A stretch of 64,000 nucleotides of DNA from Lachnospiraceae bacterium UBA4631 (GCA_002406015.1 DHMX01000023.1:62001-126000), one strand, 5' to 3'. Positions 36,245 to 44,828 are shown, counted from the first letter of the stretch. A program made the numbers and translations. The notes: generated from the letters alone by a model not told the origin.

Positions 36245-38362
36245 TTGAGTGGAAGAGAATATCCATTAGAGAGAACCAGAAATATCGGTATTATGGCACA
36301 TATAGATGCTGGTAAGACAACTCTGACCGAGCGTGTGTTATATTATACCGGTGTTAATTATAAGATTGGTGATACTCATGAAGGTACAGCTACCATGGAC
36401 TGGATGGAGCAGGAGCAGGAAAGAGGTATTACAATTACTTCGGCTGCAACTACCTGTCACTGGACATTAGAGGATCATCATAAGAAAAAGCCGGGTGCAT
36501 TAGAGCATCGTATTAATATTATTGATACTCCGGGACACGTTGACTTTACCGTTGAGGTAGAGCGTTCACTTCGTGTATTGGACGGTGCAGTTGGTGTGTT
36601 TGATGCTAAGGCCGGTGTTGAGCCACAGTCAGAAAATGTATGGCGTCAGGCTGATACCTACAACGTACCACGTATGGCATTCATCAATAAGATGGATAAA
36701 ATGGGTGCAGATTTCTTCTATTCTGTTCAGACAATTATTGACCGTCTGGGCAAGAATGCAATTCCTGTACAGATTCCAATCGGTCAGGAAGACGATTTTG
36801 TTGGTTTGATTGACCTGTTTGAAATGGACGCTTATTATTACAAGGATGATAAGGGCGAAGACATTGAAATCACTGAGATTCCTGCAGACTTAAAGGAGCA
36901 GGCAGACAAGTGGCATGAGAATCTGGTAGAGAAAATCTGTGAATTAGATGATGACCTTATGGAGAAGTATCTGGAAGGTGAAGAGCCAACTGTAGATGAA
37001 TTGAAGGCTGTACTTCGTAAGGGAACTATCGCTTGTGAGGCAGTTCCGGTATATTGCGGTTCTGCATATAAGAATAAGGGTGTTCAGAAGATGCTGGATG
37101 GCGTTATTGAATTTATGCCTGCACCTACAGACATCCCTGATATTACAGGTACTGACGAGGATGGAAATGAAGTAGTTCGTCATTCTTCTGATGATGAGCC
37201 ATTCTCTGCATTAGCATTTAAGATTATGGCAGATCCATTCGTTGGTAAGCTGGCATTCTTCCGTGTGTATTCCGGTACTTTGAATTCCGGTTCTTATGTA
37301 CTGAATGCAACAAAGGGAAAGAAAGAGCGTGTTGGTCGTATCGTACAGATGCATGCCAATAAGCGTCAGGAAATTGATAAGGTATACGCTGGTGATATTG
37401 CGGCTGCTGTAGGTTTCAAGCTTACAACAACCGGTGATACAATCTGCGATGAGCAGCATCCGGTAATTCTGGAGTCAATGGAATTCCCAGAGCCGGTTAT
37501 CGAGCTGGCTATCGAGCCTAAGACAAAGAATGACCAGGGTAAGATGGGTGAAGCTTTAGCAAAGCTTGCTGAAGAAGATCCTACTTTCAGAGCTCATACA
37601 GATACAGAAACCGGACAGACAATTATTGCCGGTATGGGTGAGTTACATTTGGAGGTTATCGTTGACCGTTTGCTTCGTGAATTTAAGGTAGAGGCTAACG
37701 TAGGTGCTCCACAGGTAGCTTATAAAGAGACATTTACCAAGGCTGTTGATGTTGATAGCAAGTATGCAAAGCAGTCCGGTGGTCGTGGTCAGTATGGTCA
37801 TTGTAAGGTACACTTTATACCGATGGACCCTAATGGAGAGCAGACATTTGAATTTACCTCTTCTGTAGTTGGTGGTGCAATTCCGAAGGAATACATCCCG
37901 GCTATCGGTGAAGGTATTGAAGAAGCAGCCAGAGCAGGTATTCTGGGTGGATTCCCTGTACTTGGTGTTAAGGCTGATGTATATGATGGTTCTTACCATG
38001 AAGTCGATTCTTCCGAAATGGCATTCCATATCGCTGGTTCTATGGCATTCAAGGATGCTATGGCAAAGGGTGATGCTGTATTGCTTGAGCCTATCATGAA
38101 GGTTGAAGTTACCATGCCAGAGGAATACATGGGTGATGTAATCGGAAGCTTAAATGCTAAGCGTGGTCAGATTAACAGTATGGATGACATTGGCGGCGGT
38201 AAGATTGTTCGTGCATTCGTTCCGCTTGCAGAAATGTTCGGTTATTCAACAGAACTTCGTTCATCTACACAGGGACGTGGTAATTACTCCATGTTCTTTG
38301 AGAGATATGAAAAGTGTCCTAAGAATGTTCAGGATAAGGTTCTGGCAGCTAAGAAGGGCTAA
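36245..38362 (+). CDS. fusA: Elongation factor G
   Basis: The 705-residue translocase starts at TTG behind AAGGAGGAAAA. GTPase motifs are AHIDAGKTTLTERVLYYTG (G1), RGITITSAATT (G2), DTPGHVDFTVEVERS (G3) and FINKMDKMGADF (G4). Domains II-V follow, with GRGQYGHCKV and the C-terminal STQGRGNYSMFFERYE. It lies 44 bases after rpsG in the standard str order. Confidence 0.98.
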   Translation: MSGREYPLERTRNIGIMAHIDAGKTTLTERVLYYTGVNYKIGDTHEGTATMDWMEQEQERGITITSAATTCHWTLEDHHKKKPGALEHRINIIDTPGHVDFTVEVERSLRVLDGAVGVFDAKAGVEPQSENVWRQADTYNVPRMAFINKMDKMGADFFYSVQTIIDRLGKNAIPVQIPIGQEDDFVGLIDLFEMDAYYYKDDKGEDIEITEIPADLKEQADKWHENLVEKICELDDDLMEKYLEGEEPTVDELKAVLRKGTIACEAVPVYCGSAYKNKGVQKMLDGVIEFMPAPTDIPDITGTDEDGNEVVRHSSDDEPFSALAFKIMADPFVGKLAFFRVYSGTLNSGSYVLNATKGKKERVGRIVQMHANKRQEIDKVYAGDIAAAVGFKLTTTGDTICDEQHPVILESMEFPEPVIELAIEPKTKNDQGKMGEALAKLAEEDPTFRAHTDTETGQTIIAGMGELHLEVIVDRLLREFKVEANVGAPQVAYKETFTKAVDVDSKYAKQSGGRGQYGHCKVHFIPMDPNGEQTFEFTSSVVGGAIPKEYIPAIGEGIEEAARAGILGGFPVLGVKADVYDGSYHEVDSSEMAFHIAGSMAFKDAMAKGDAVLLEPIMKVEVTMPEEYMGDVIGSLNAKRGQINSMDDIGGGKIVRAFVPLAEMFGYSTELRSSTQGRGNYSMFFERYEKCPKNVQDKVLAAKKG

Positions 38363-38380
38363 TAATTTTTAGATTATAAT

Positions 38381-38420
38381 TACTGCCGATATTTCGCTGA
38401 AAAAGCGGAATGTCGGTAGT
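38381..38420 (+). promoter_or_regulatory. Long hairpin in the fusA-tuf gap
   Basis: TACTGCCGATATTTCGCT pairs with AGCGGAATGTCGGTAGTA over a GAAAA loop (about 18 pairs including G-T). It is followed by TAAAAG, not T's, so it looks more like an mRNA-processing or stability hairpin than a simple terminator. Confidence 0.7.
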
Positions 38421-38429
38421 ATAAAAGAC

Positions 38430-38458
38430 TTGAAAATATTAGGATTATCGAATATAAT
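38430..38458 (+). promoter_or_regulatory. Independent promoter of tuf
   Basis: TTGAAA (38430-38435) and TATAAT (38453-38458) are 17 bases apart, 78 bases before the tuf ATG and just after the fusA-tuf hairpin. Confidence 0.8.
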
Positions 38459-38535
38459 ATTTTCTAGCTGATGTTTATTAACGAGAACCAATAAAAAGCC
38501 AGGAAATGGCGTAATTTAAGGAGGATATTAAAAAA

Positions 38536-39723
38536 ATGGCAAAAGCTAAGTTTGAAAGAAACAAACCACATTGTAATATCGGTACCATTGGTCACGTAGA
38601 TCATGGTAAAACAACTTTAACTGCAGCTATCACAAAGGTATTATCTGAGAGAGTTGCTGGTAACGCAGCAGTAGATTTCGCTAACATTGATAAGGCTCCA
38701 GAAGAGAGAGAAAGAGGTATTACCATTTCTACCGCTCACGTTGAGTATGAGACAGAGAAGAGACATTACGCACACGTTGACTGCCCAGGTCATGCTGACT
38801 ATGTAAAGAACATGATTACCGGTGCTGCTCAGATGGATGGTGCTATCTTAGTTGTAGCTGCTACTGATGGTGTTATGGCTCAGACAAAGGAGCATATCCT
38901 GTTGTCTCGTCAGGTTGGTGTACCTTACATCGTAGTATTCTTGAATAAGTGCGATATGGTAGACGACGAGGAATTAATCGAATTAGTAGAGATGGAAGTT
39001 ACCGAGCAGTTAGAGGAATATGGCTTCAATGACTGCCCAATCGTTAAGGGTTCTGCATTAAAGGCTCTGGAAGATCCAATGGGCGAGTGGGGCGACAAGA
39101 TTATGGAATTAATGGACACAGTTGATGAGTATATTCCAGACCCACAGCGTGATACAGATAAGCCATTCCTGATGCCTGTAGAGGACGTATTCACAATTAC
39201 CGGTCGTGGTACTGTTGCAACTGGTAGAGTAGAGCGTGGTGTTCTGCACTTAAATGATGAATTAGAGATTCTTGGTATTAAGCCAGATGTTCAGAAGACT
39301 GTTGTAACCGGTATCGAAATGTTCCGTAAGCAGTTGGATGAGGCTATGGCTGGTGATAACATCGGTGCATTGCTTCGTGGTATCAGCCGTGACCAGATTG
39401 AGCGTGGACAGGTTTTGGCTAAGCCAGGTACAGTTACCTGCCATCATAAGTTTACCGCTCAGGTTTACGTTTTGACAAAGGATGAAGGTGGTCGTCATAC
39501 TCCTTTCTTCAACAACTATCGTCCACAGTTCTACTTCAGAACAACTGACGTAACTGGTGTTTGCGAATTACCTGCTGGTACAGAAATGTGCATGCCTGGT
39601 GATAACGTAGAGATGACTATCGAATTGATTCATCCAGTAGCTATGGAGCAGGGTCTTACATTCGCTATCCGTGAAGGTGGTAGAACAGTAGGTTCTGGCC
39701 GTGTTGCTACAATTATTGAATAA
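38536..39723 (+). CDS. tuf: Elongation factor Tu
   Basis: The 395-residue protein delivers aminoacyl-tRNA to the ribosome. It has GHVDHGKTTLTAAITKVL, DCPGHADYVKNMI, FLNKCDMVDDEEL, GSALKAL and the C-terminal GGRTVGSGRVATIIE. AAGGAGG precedes the ATG. Strong T-ending codon bias fits very high expression. It can be transcribed from its own promoter as well as by readthrough from fusA. Confidence 0.98.
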   Translation: MAKAKFERNKPHCNIGTIGHVDHGKTTLTAAITKVLSERVAGNAAVDFANIDKAPEERERGITISTAHVEYETEKRHYAHVDCPGHADYVKNMITGAAQMDGAILVVAATDGVMAQTKEHILLSRQVGVPYIVVFLNKCDMVDDEELIELVEMEVTEQLEEYGFNDCPIVKGSALKALEDPMGEWGDKIMELMDTVDEYIPDPQRDTDKPFLMPVEDVFTITGRGTVATGRVERGVLHLNDELEILGIKPDVQKTVVTGIEMFRKQLDEAMAGDNIGALLRGISRDQIERGQVLAKPGTVTCHHKFTAQVYVLTKDEGGRHTPFFNNYRPQFYFRTTDVTGVCELPAGTEMCMPGDNVEMTIELIHPVAMEQGLTFAIREGGRTVGSGRVATIIE

Positions 39724-39759
39724 TCTTTGATTTAGTATCATAGAGACTTAAACTAATAG

Positions 39760-39796
39760 CCGCAATTCCGCATTTTATGAGGAGTTGCGGTTTTTT
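39760..39796 (+). terminator. Terminator after tuf
   Basis: CCGCAATTCC pairs with GGAGTTGCGG (10 pairs, one G-T) across an 11-base loop, followed by six T's. It ends the str operon. Confidence 0.95.
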
Positions 39797-39808
39797 GTGT
39801 GTAAGCAA

Positions 39809-39927
39809 CGAGAAACGTCTGAAAAGCTTAAAAATACGGCGTCCGAGCTTGCTCGGTAAGACGGATTTTTAAGCTTTGAAAGATGTGGCGAATGCCACGA
39901 CCGAGCCGTCAGGCGAGGTGACGTTTC
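39809..39927. ncRNA. Cloverleaf-like structured element downstream of tuf
   Basis: An outer stem GAAACGTC/GACGTTTC (39812-39819 with 39920-39927) encloses three hairpins. The first has a perfect 13-base stem, AAAGCTTAAAAAT/ATTTTTAAGCTTT, topped by CCGAG/CTCGG. The second is GTGGC-GAAT-GCCAC. The third is GCC-GTCA-GGC. There is no open frame. The plan suggests a structured RNA or a small palindromic mobile repeat; no family recognised. A separate 10-base stem AAACCCATTT/AAATGGGTTT follows at about 39955-39989. Confidence 0.5.
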
Positions 39928-40041
39928 TGCAAAGAAGATTAGCGAACGCAAAAGAAACCCATTTTAAGTTTTTTGCTCAAATGGGTTTGTGATACGCACG
40001 TGATACATATAGAAAAAGACAGTTTTTATCTGTTGTACACA

Positions 40042-40491
40042 CTATGCGGATTTATTCATCTTTATGAGGCCATTAATCTTCCATTCAAAATACTCTTCTT
40101 TGGTAATTTTACCGGAGGCTAAGTCCTCTTTTTTCTTTTTCCATGTATTCAGGAAAACATCCAACAAAGAATAATCAAAACCGATTGCGATGTGCTTCTC
40201 AGTTGGAACATCGGGATTTGCAACCTCGTACAGATCCATGTTGTAGTGTTCATCCAGTTCAAAGAGAGCGTACATCACATCTTCCGCTGCGTAGAGGGAA
40301 GGTTCGCAGATGGAGCGATAATTACAGTTCAGGGCTTTTGCCAGTTGCTGTATCATATCCTCCTTGGGTGTGCGGTTACCAATTTTATACTGCCGGATTC
40401 GTACATCGGATAAGCCGACAGCCTCGCCGAGTTGGGCTTGCGTCAATTTGCGAAAATTTTGGATTCGTTTTATTCGTTCACTAATAGCCAT
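40042..40491 (-). CDS. XRE-family regulator of a mobile-element remnant
   Basis: The start at 40491 (MAISERIKRIQ) has GGAAGGAGA upstream; a longer in-frame version would add a hydrophobic stretch with no site. The 149-residue protein has a helix-turn-helix at about 8-60 (LTQAQLGEAVGLSDVRIRQY) and an unknown C-terminal region. It is divergent from the excisionase-like gene at 40603, an arrangement common in Tn916-like and other conjugative elements. It probably represses that promoter region. Confidence 0.78.
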   Translation of the reverse strand: MAISERIKRIQNFRKLTQAQLGEAVGLSDVRIRQYKIGNRTPKEDMIQQLAKALNCNYRSICEPSLYAAEDVMYALFELDEHYNMDLYEVANPDVPTEKHIAIGFDYSLLDVFLNTWKKKKEDLASGKITKEEYFEWKINGLIKMNKSA

Positions 40492-40602
40492 CGTGTATCT
40501 CCTTCCAACTTCATAGAGTAACAATATAGTTACTAATAGTAGTAGGAGGTGAGAGTCATGTGCAAACGAGTACATAAGTTTTAACGGAAAGGAGGAAGGA
40601 GA

Positions 40603-40857
40603 ATGACGAATCGCTATTTATCTGCAAAGGAAGTCGCTGGACTTTTGGACATTGCAGAATCAACCGCTTATGCTGTTATCCGTGAATGGAATAAGGAACT
40701 GAAAGCACAGAAGTATTTTACAAAAGCCGGTTCCGTTCGATTAAGGAAGGCTCGATATCCAGAGCGAGACACGCCTAAAATTTTCAGCATTCTGGAGATA
40801 GAGACGCGGCGGCCGGTTATTTTTGCAGTCTCTGTCCTTGCAGAAACTTCAGTATAG
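40603..40857 (+). CDS. Excisionase-like HTH protein with altered C terminus
   Basis: Residues 1-45 match small excisionase/HTH proteins of conjugative elements (MTNRYLSAKEVAGLLDIAES). After about residue 45 the sequence no longer resembles the family and becomes Arg- and Pro-rich, suggesting a frameshift or recombination. It overlaps the end of the IS3 fragment by 9 bases, so the element was probably cut at this point. AAAGGAGGAAGGAG precedes the ATG. A tiny upstream frame (about 40558-40584, 8 residues) has a GGAGG site and could be a leader peptide. Function is doubtful. Confidence 0.5.
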   Translation: MTNRYLSAKEVAGLLDIAESTAYAVIREWNKELKAQKYFTKAGSVRLRKARYPERDTPKIFSILEIETRRPVIFAVSVLAETSV

Positions 40858-41215
40858 ATAGCTTTTGTTAATCTTTTCCCAGAATGCCGATGGCTTTTTT
40901 AACACATCAAGTGCATCTTGTTTATCACGGAGTTCACGCTTAAGGCGAGCGATTTCCTTCTCTTCTTCAGAAGCGTAGCTGCCGGAACCGATAACGAGAA
41001 TATCACCGTCATTATCTCTGAATTGGGCTTCCCAGCGGGTAAGGGTACTGACACCGATACCCAGGTTCTTTGCACATTCAACCTGTGTAAGCTCAGGGTG
41101 CTCCTTGCGATAGTTGATAGCATCCAACTTGAATTGCTTGGTGTGATGAGTTTTTTGTCGTGACATAATGACTTTTTTATTATACAACACTTACGGGGAT
41201 ATCTCATTTTATTTT
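40849..41215 (-). mobile_element. IS3-family fragment (orfA only)
   Basis: The minus-strand frame starting at 41166 (MSRQKTHHTKQF) is an IS3-type OrfA with a helix-turn-helix (LTQVECAKNLGIGVSTLTRW) and a leucine-zipper-like end (RELRDKQDALDVLKK). At an A6G run the frame leaves the expected KAIGILGKD ending, which appears in the -1 frame, as at IS3 slippage sites. No orfB follows: the sequence runs straight into the excisionase stub. The segment TGAGATATCCCCGTAAGTG near 41190-41210 may be the original terminal repeat. The copy cannot transpose by itself. Confidence 0.8.
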
Positions 41216-41283
41216 GTACTATTTAGATGCTAACACTAATAGGACCAAAATGAAAAACGATGAAGTATTGTATAATTTGCAGG

Positions 41284-41319
41284 TTATGACATTTTATGAA
41301 AAAACCTAAAATGTCATAA
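41284..41319. promoter_or_regulatory. Perfect 13-bp inverted repeat upstream of receiver/kinase operon
   Basis: TTATGACATTTTA and TAAAATGTCATAA are perfect inverted copies 10 bases apart. No T-run follows on either strand, so an operator or extruded element is more likely than a terminator. Confidence 0.7.
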
Positions 41320-41324
41320 TGAAA

Positions 41325-41336
41325 GAACGTACGTTC
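41325..41336. promoter_or_regulatory. LexA (SOS)-box-like palindrome
   Basis: GAACGTACGTTC is a perfect palindrome fitting the Firmicutes LexA/DinR consensus GAAC-N4-GTTC. It ends 11 bases before the -35 of the downstream operon. SOS control is inferred. Confidence 0.6.
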
Positions 41337-41347
41337 GAAAAAACAGA

Positions 41348-41377
41348 TTGACATAGTATTACAGAAAATGATAAAAT
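41348..41377 (+). promoter_or_regulatory. Promoter of the receiver/kinase/Panacea operon
   Basis: TTGACA (41348-41353) and TAAAAT (41372-41377) are 18 bases apart, 27 bases before the first ATG. Confidence 0.75.
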
Positions 41378-41404
41378 AAAAATATAAACAACAAAGGTGG
41401 GAAA

Positions 41405-42082
41405 ATGAAAATGTGCTTATTAAGAAAAACAAAGGTAAACCCAAAATACATAAATGCATTAGAGTTGATAGAAAAAAACAACATATCCAATATAAGAAAA
41501 AGAATTAAGATTTTAGTGGTTGATGATGAGTCGGATGATATATATAATATATTAAGGGAACGCCAATATGATGTGTATTATAAAAATGATATGAATTATG
41601 CGGTTGAAGCGGAACCGTTTGAGATTATTATAATGGACATAAAGGGAGTGGCAAAGAGATTGCAAAGCAGTATGGAAGGATTTTCACTTGCGGGCGAAGT
41701 GAAACAAAAGTATCCATTAAAAAGAGTATGTTGCTACTCGGGAAGTATACATGCAGAAATTTCAGAACAACTTGCAGATAAAAAAATAGATGCTTTTTTT
41801 CCAAAAGATATGGAGATGGACAAAATATGCGAAAAGATTGATAGGTTAATTCTAGATTACGTAGATTATAAAAAGCAATGGGAAATTATCCGCAAGCAAT
41901 TGCTCGACTGCAATACTAGCGATGAGGATATTGAGATGATATATGAAGCTTATACGCAAGGATTTGAGAATGGGAATATATCACTATTAAGCAATACAAT
42001 AATTGAAAGATTAAAGAATGGAACTACAATGCTTAATATTTGTAGTGCGGTAATTAATTTGATAAAGGTTTTGGTAGTATAG
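41405..42082 (+). CDS. Receiver-domain protein without known output domain
   Basis: The 225-residue protein has a receiver-like domain at about 35-150: KILVVDDESDD (acidic pocket), a phospho-acceptor candidate Asp in IIIMDIKG, and FFPKDM with the conserved Lys. The C-terminal 75 residues are helical and match no output domain that I know. It is very AT-rich compared with the housekeeping block, a sign of transfer. It is first in a three-gene operon, only 2 bases before the kinase. It may signal by protein contact, not by DNA binding. Confidence 0.75.
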   Translation: MKMCLLRKTKVNPKYINALELIEKNNISNIRKRIKILVVDDESDDIYNILRERQYDVYYKNDMNYAVEAEPFEIIIMDIKGVAKRLQSSMEGFSLAGEVKQKYPLKRVCCYSGSIHAEISEQLADKKIDAFFPKDMEMDKICEKIDRLILDYVDYKKQWEIIRKQLLDCNTSDEDIEMIYEAYTQGFENGNISLLSNTIIERLKNGTTMLNICSAVINLIKVLVV

Positions 42083-42084
42083 TT

Positions 42085-43164
42085 ATGGATGAATTTAATT
42101 TAGTACCAATTTATAGAAATGGAATAGGTGAAATAACTTCTGGAATAGACATACCAGTTCCTGAATATTGTAGAAGAAATTGTAGTAAAAACAAAAAATG
42201 CGTAGAGTATTATAGAAAGCTAGAGAATGCGGATGTAGGAATATATCAATGTCCATATGGATTTAGTAGTTATGTTTTTGAAATAGAAGGAGATAAATTT
42301 ATCTTTAGTTGTCTAAGAATAGACAGGTATTATGACCGAAACAAGTTGCTTCCCAAAATTAAAGATGAACCAAAAGAATATAGAGAACTCTCATTATCAA
42401 GTGTAGAAAAATATGCTGAAGCATATAAAGAATTTTTTTTGAGTCAAAATAGATATGAGAAATATAAAACGTTTGTGGATGACATTTTTCATGATGTACG
42501 AAAATTTAATCAACAAATTAAAATCAAAAATGATAAAATTTATAAAAAAGCACAACAACACAAACGTTTTGGGGATATACTTGAAGTGACAAAGAGTATT
42601 CAACAATTGGGATGGTTTTTAACATTGAGGTTGAATAATCATGATTTTATTTACAATGAAGAATTACTACGGGCAGATGTCAAATCATCCTATAATATAT
42701 ATAGAATTATTGATAAGGTTAAAAAATGTATAAAAGAACGTGCAGATGAGAAGAATGTAAAGATAGATATGAATTCTAGATTTGAATGCAAAGATATGCA
42801 AGCATACGATTGTATAGAACTTTTACCTTACATTTTTTTGGATAATGCAATTAAGTATTCAACTAATGGAGAGACGATTCATATAGATATTGAAGAGACT
42901 AGAGAACTTCAACATGTAAAAATACGTTCACTTGGTCCTATCGCATATGAGGAAGAAGTGCCAAAACTGTTTGAGCAAGGTTATAGAAGTGTAAATGCGA
43001 TTAACTTAACACAAGACGGAATGGGGATTGGGTTATATACAGCGAGATGTATATGTGAGTTAAATGATATCAAGCTAGAACTAGCTTCTAGTACGGATAT
43101 TGTGAAAAAGGTTAAAAACATTGATTATTCTGAATTTTCTGTAGACTTCTGGATTAAACTATGA
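42085..43164 (+). CDS. Histidine kinase-like protein with Cys-rich sensor
   Basis: The 359-residue protein is soluble. The N terminus (about 25-85) has CRRNCSKNKKC and later YQCPYGFSSYVF and FSCLRI, similar in style to PocR-type sensors, and could bind metal, an iron-sulfur cluster or respond to redox. A dimerisation helix carries an H-box-like FHDVRKFNQQ. The ATPase domain has N-box DNAIKYS and G2 box DGMGIGLYTA; the usual DxGxG box is replaced by RSLGP, so activity may be atypical. It probably phosphorylates the upstream receiver protein. Confidence 0.78.
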   Translation: MDEFNLVPIYRNGIGEITSGIDIPVPEYCRRNCSKNKKCVEYYRKLENADVGIYQCPYGFSSYVFEIEGDKFIFSCLRIDRYYDRNKLLPKIKDEPKEYRELSLSSVEKYAEAYKEFFLSQNRYEKYKTFVDDIFHDVRKFNQQIKIKNDKIYKKAQQHKRFGDILEVTKSIQQLGWFLTLRLNNHDFIYNEELLRADVKSSYNIYRIIDKVKKCIKERADEKNVKIDMNSRFECKDMQAYDCIELLPYIFLDNAIKYSTNGETIHIDIEETRELQHVKIRSLGPIAYEEEVPKLFEQGYRSVNAINLTQDGMGIGLYTARCICELNDIKLELASSTDIVKKVKNIDYSEFSVDFWIKL

Positions 43165-43193
43165 TAGAATAAATGTATTTTGGAGGTGATATG

Positions 43194-43649
43194 ATGTTGT
43201 CAATAGAATCTCTTACAAATGTTATTTTAAGTATGTGTGATGATGTATCGAATAAGAAACTGCAAAAACTTGCATATTATGCATATGCGTGGTATATGAC
43301 CTTGTATGGGGTTAAAATTGCAAATATGGAGTTTGAGGCGTGGGAACATGGACCTGTTTGCAGAAAGTTGTATAACAAATATAGGTGTTATGGATGGAAT
43401 ATAATTCCGCCATATAAAGGATTTGTTCTTGCTAATGACGAAAAGATTAAGTTTATTCAAGGGGTATTGAATGTCTATGGATGCTATTCAGCTGATGAGT
43501 TAGAGAAGATGACACATGATGAATTACCGTGGATAGAAGCAAGAAGTACCTGTATGATGAATGCAGTTATTTCAGATACAACTATAAAAATGTATTATTC
43601 TGGACAGAACGATATTAAGGAAAGAATACAGGGATTTATTTGTGGCTAG
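43194..43649 (+). CDS. Panacea/SocA-like (DUF4065) domain protein
   Basis: The start at 43194 (MLSIESLTNV) is 7 bases after TGGAGGTGAT; the ATG at 43191 is also possible. The 151-residue protein matches the DUF4065/Panacea fold: LQKLAYYAYAWYMTLYG, EFEAWEHGPVCRKLYNKY and a late ELPWIEARS. This fold serves as antitoxin in SocA and Panacea toxin-antitoxin pairs and occurs in phages. No small toxin gene is next to it; the kinase and receiver genes take that place. Confidence 0.82.
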   Translation: MLSIESLTNVILSMCDDVSNKKLQKLAYYAYAWYMTLYGVKIANMEFEAWEHGPVCRKLYNKYRCYGWNIIPPYKGFVLANDEKIKFIQGVLNVYGCYSADELEKMTHDELPWIEARSTCMMNAVISDTTIKMYYSGQNDIKERIQGFICG

Positions 43650-43735
43650 GATTAGAAAACTAATATGGGTAAAATTTTAATAGAAGCGGATGGCTCGAAT
43701 GAGCCGTCCGTTTGCAACTATATGGAGCGAGGCAC

Positions 43736-43945
43736 TTAGAAAGGATCCAAACTATCCTCCGCATCCACCCGTGTCTGTATCTCGCCATCCAGTGCAAGTC
43801 GGGTATATTCCAGCGGAGTATCTATCGCTAGAGTATTCAGGCACCGTTGGGAATTAGGAGTGGTCCGTATCCCGGATTCAGCTTAATTGCAGTCAATTCG
43901 GAGAATGTAGCCGTTATAGGGGTTAATGTCGATGCTGTTGTGCAT
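43736..43945 (-). pseudogene. C-terminal relic of a conjugative-element protein
   Basis: The minus strand reads INPYNGYILRIDC, then an in-frame TAA, then AESGIRTTPNS, LAIDTPLEYTRLALDG and VDAEDSLDPF before a stop. The continuity of the frame across one stop and the resemblance to C-termini of proteins from Lachnospiraceae integrative elements suggest a decayed gene. The family is not certain. Confidence 0.45.
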
Positions 43946-44254
43946 AGGGTTATATTCTGCGTGTATCAATTTTATTGTTATCAGTCCTTTCATTTGAATT
44001 GGAGGTAAAAAGCCCATGGGCTTATTTTGAACTTAAAAACTTTCGAAATAGATATAATATATCACAAAATGTACCATTATATAAAATAAAGCATCAATAG
44101 AAATATATGAAACCATACAAATTGTGATATTAACAGTCATGTTGCTACATTATTGAATAATTGCTGATAGTGATTACAAAAGCTAGGCTTTATGGGGCTT
44201 TCTGTGAAAACGGGAAGCCCTTTTTGATACTAAAATGATACTATTTTATGGGGT
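43946..44254. other. AT-rich spacer without genes
   Basis: I see no gene. A palindrome AAGCCCATGGGCTT lies near 44017-44030, and a terminator-like hairpin lies at 44195-44225. The stretch joins two element relics. Confidence 0.6.
44195..44225 (+). terminator. Orphan terminator hairpin
   Basis: GGGCTTTC pairs with GGGAAGCCC (one offset base) around TGTGAAAAC, followed by TTTTT. No intact gene ends here; it probably belonged to a lost gene. Confidence 0.75.
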
Positions 44255-44560
44255 GGTTTAATCTTTCTTGAAACAATAACCGTGGAGGAAGATTAAATTA
44301 ATCAAGTAAATTGCCCTGTTTGTGGAAATAAATGTGTAAAATTAGGGAAGACAAAAGCTGGATTACAACGTTGGGTTTTTCAAAGCGTGTAAAGCACCAT
44401 AGGTATATCTTCCATGTATTTTATCAGGTAAAGCAATATACAAGTACTGCTATGGGTGCTGCAGACATTCCAGATATTGGAACCCAATATGCGGTTAAAG
44501 GTTATTATTTCCAATTTGAATGGAAGGTAGGTGGTAAAGGTATTAGCTAATCGGTTGTCT
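44255..44560 (+). mobile_element. Internally deleted IS (IS1249-like) copy
   Basis: The end sequence GGTTTAATCTTTCTTG is the same as the end of the minus-strand copy near 55690. The zinc-ribbon coding start follows (VNCPVCGNKC, then KTKAGLQRW). The sequence then jumps to a later transposase segment (RVKHHRYIFHVFYQVKQYTS) matching the same region of the other copy, and ends shortly after. Most of the transposase is deleted. Confidence 0.7.
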
Positions 44561-44599
44561 AAAAGAAATTGCAATGGATTTATACCATGCCATATCAAC

Positions 44600-44825
44600 G
44601 GATTCGGAGAATGCAGATTTGTTTGATAAGGTGATGGATTTGACCTATGAGAATGAACAGATTAGGGTAAGATACAGGTTTTGTAGGATAAGCTGGAAAA
44701 AACCTATGAATTCATGAAACAGTTTGTAATCAATGGAAGGAACATGTTGGAGGTATTCAGGGAGCGAATTGGCGAAATGAAGGAGTGGGTACACAGGAAG
44801 GTTGTCGGAATAGACCGGTAGGGGA
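44600..44825 (+). pseudogene. Relic of a MobV-type mobilization protein C terminus
   Basis: Across two frames the plus strand reads VMDLTYENEQIRV and then KTYEFMKQFVINGRNMLEV and FRERIGEMKEWVHRKV, reminiscent of the coiled C-terminus of MobV/plasmid-recombination relaxases. The frame is broken and no N-terminal part is present. A terminator follows directly. The assignment is from memory of the family. Confidence 0.4.
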
Positions 44826-44828
44826 TGT

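Noticed and set aside
39809..39927. tRNA gene
   Set aside because: The cloverleaf shape lacks tRNA invariant bases, the arm lengths are wrong and the first arm is far too long.
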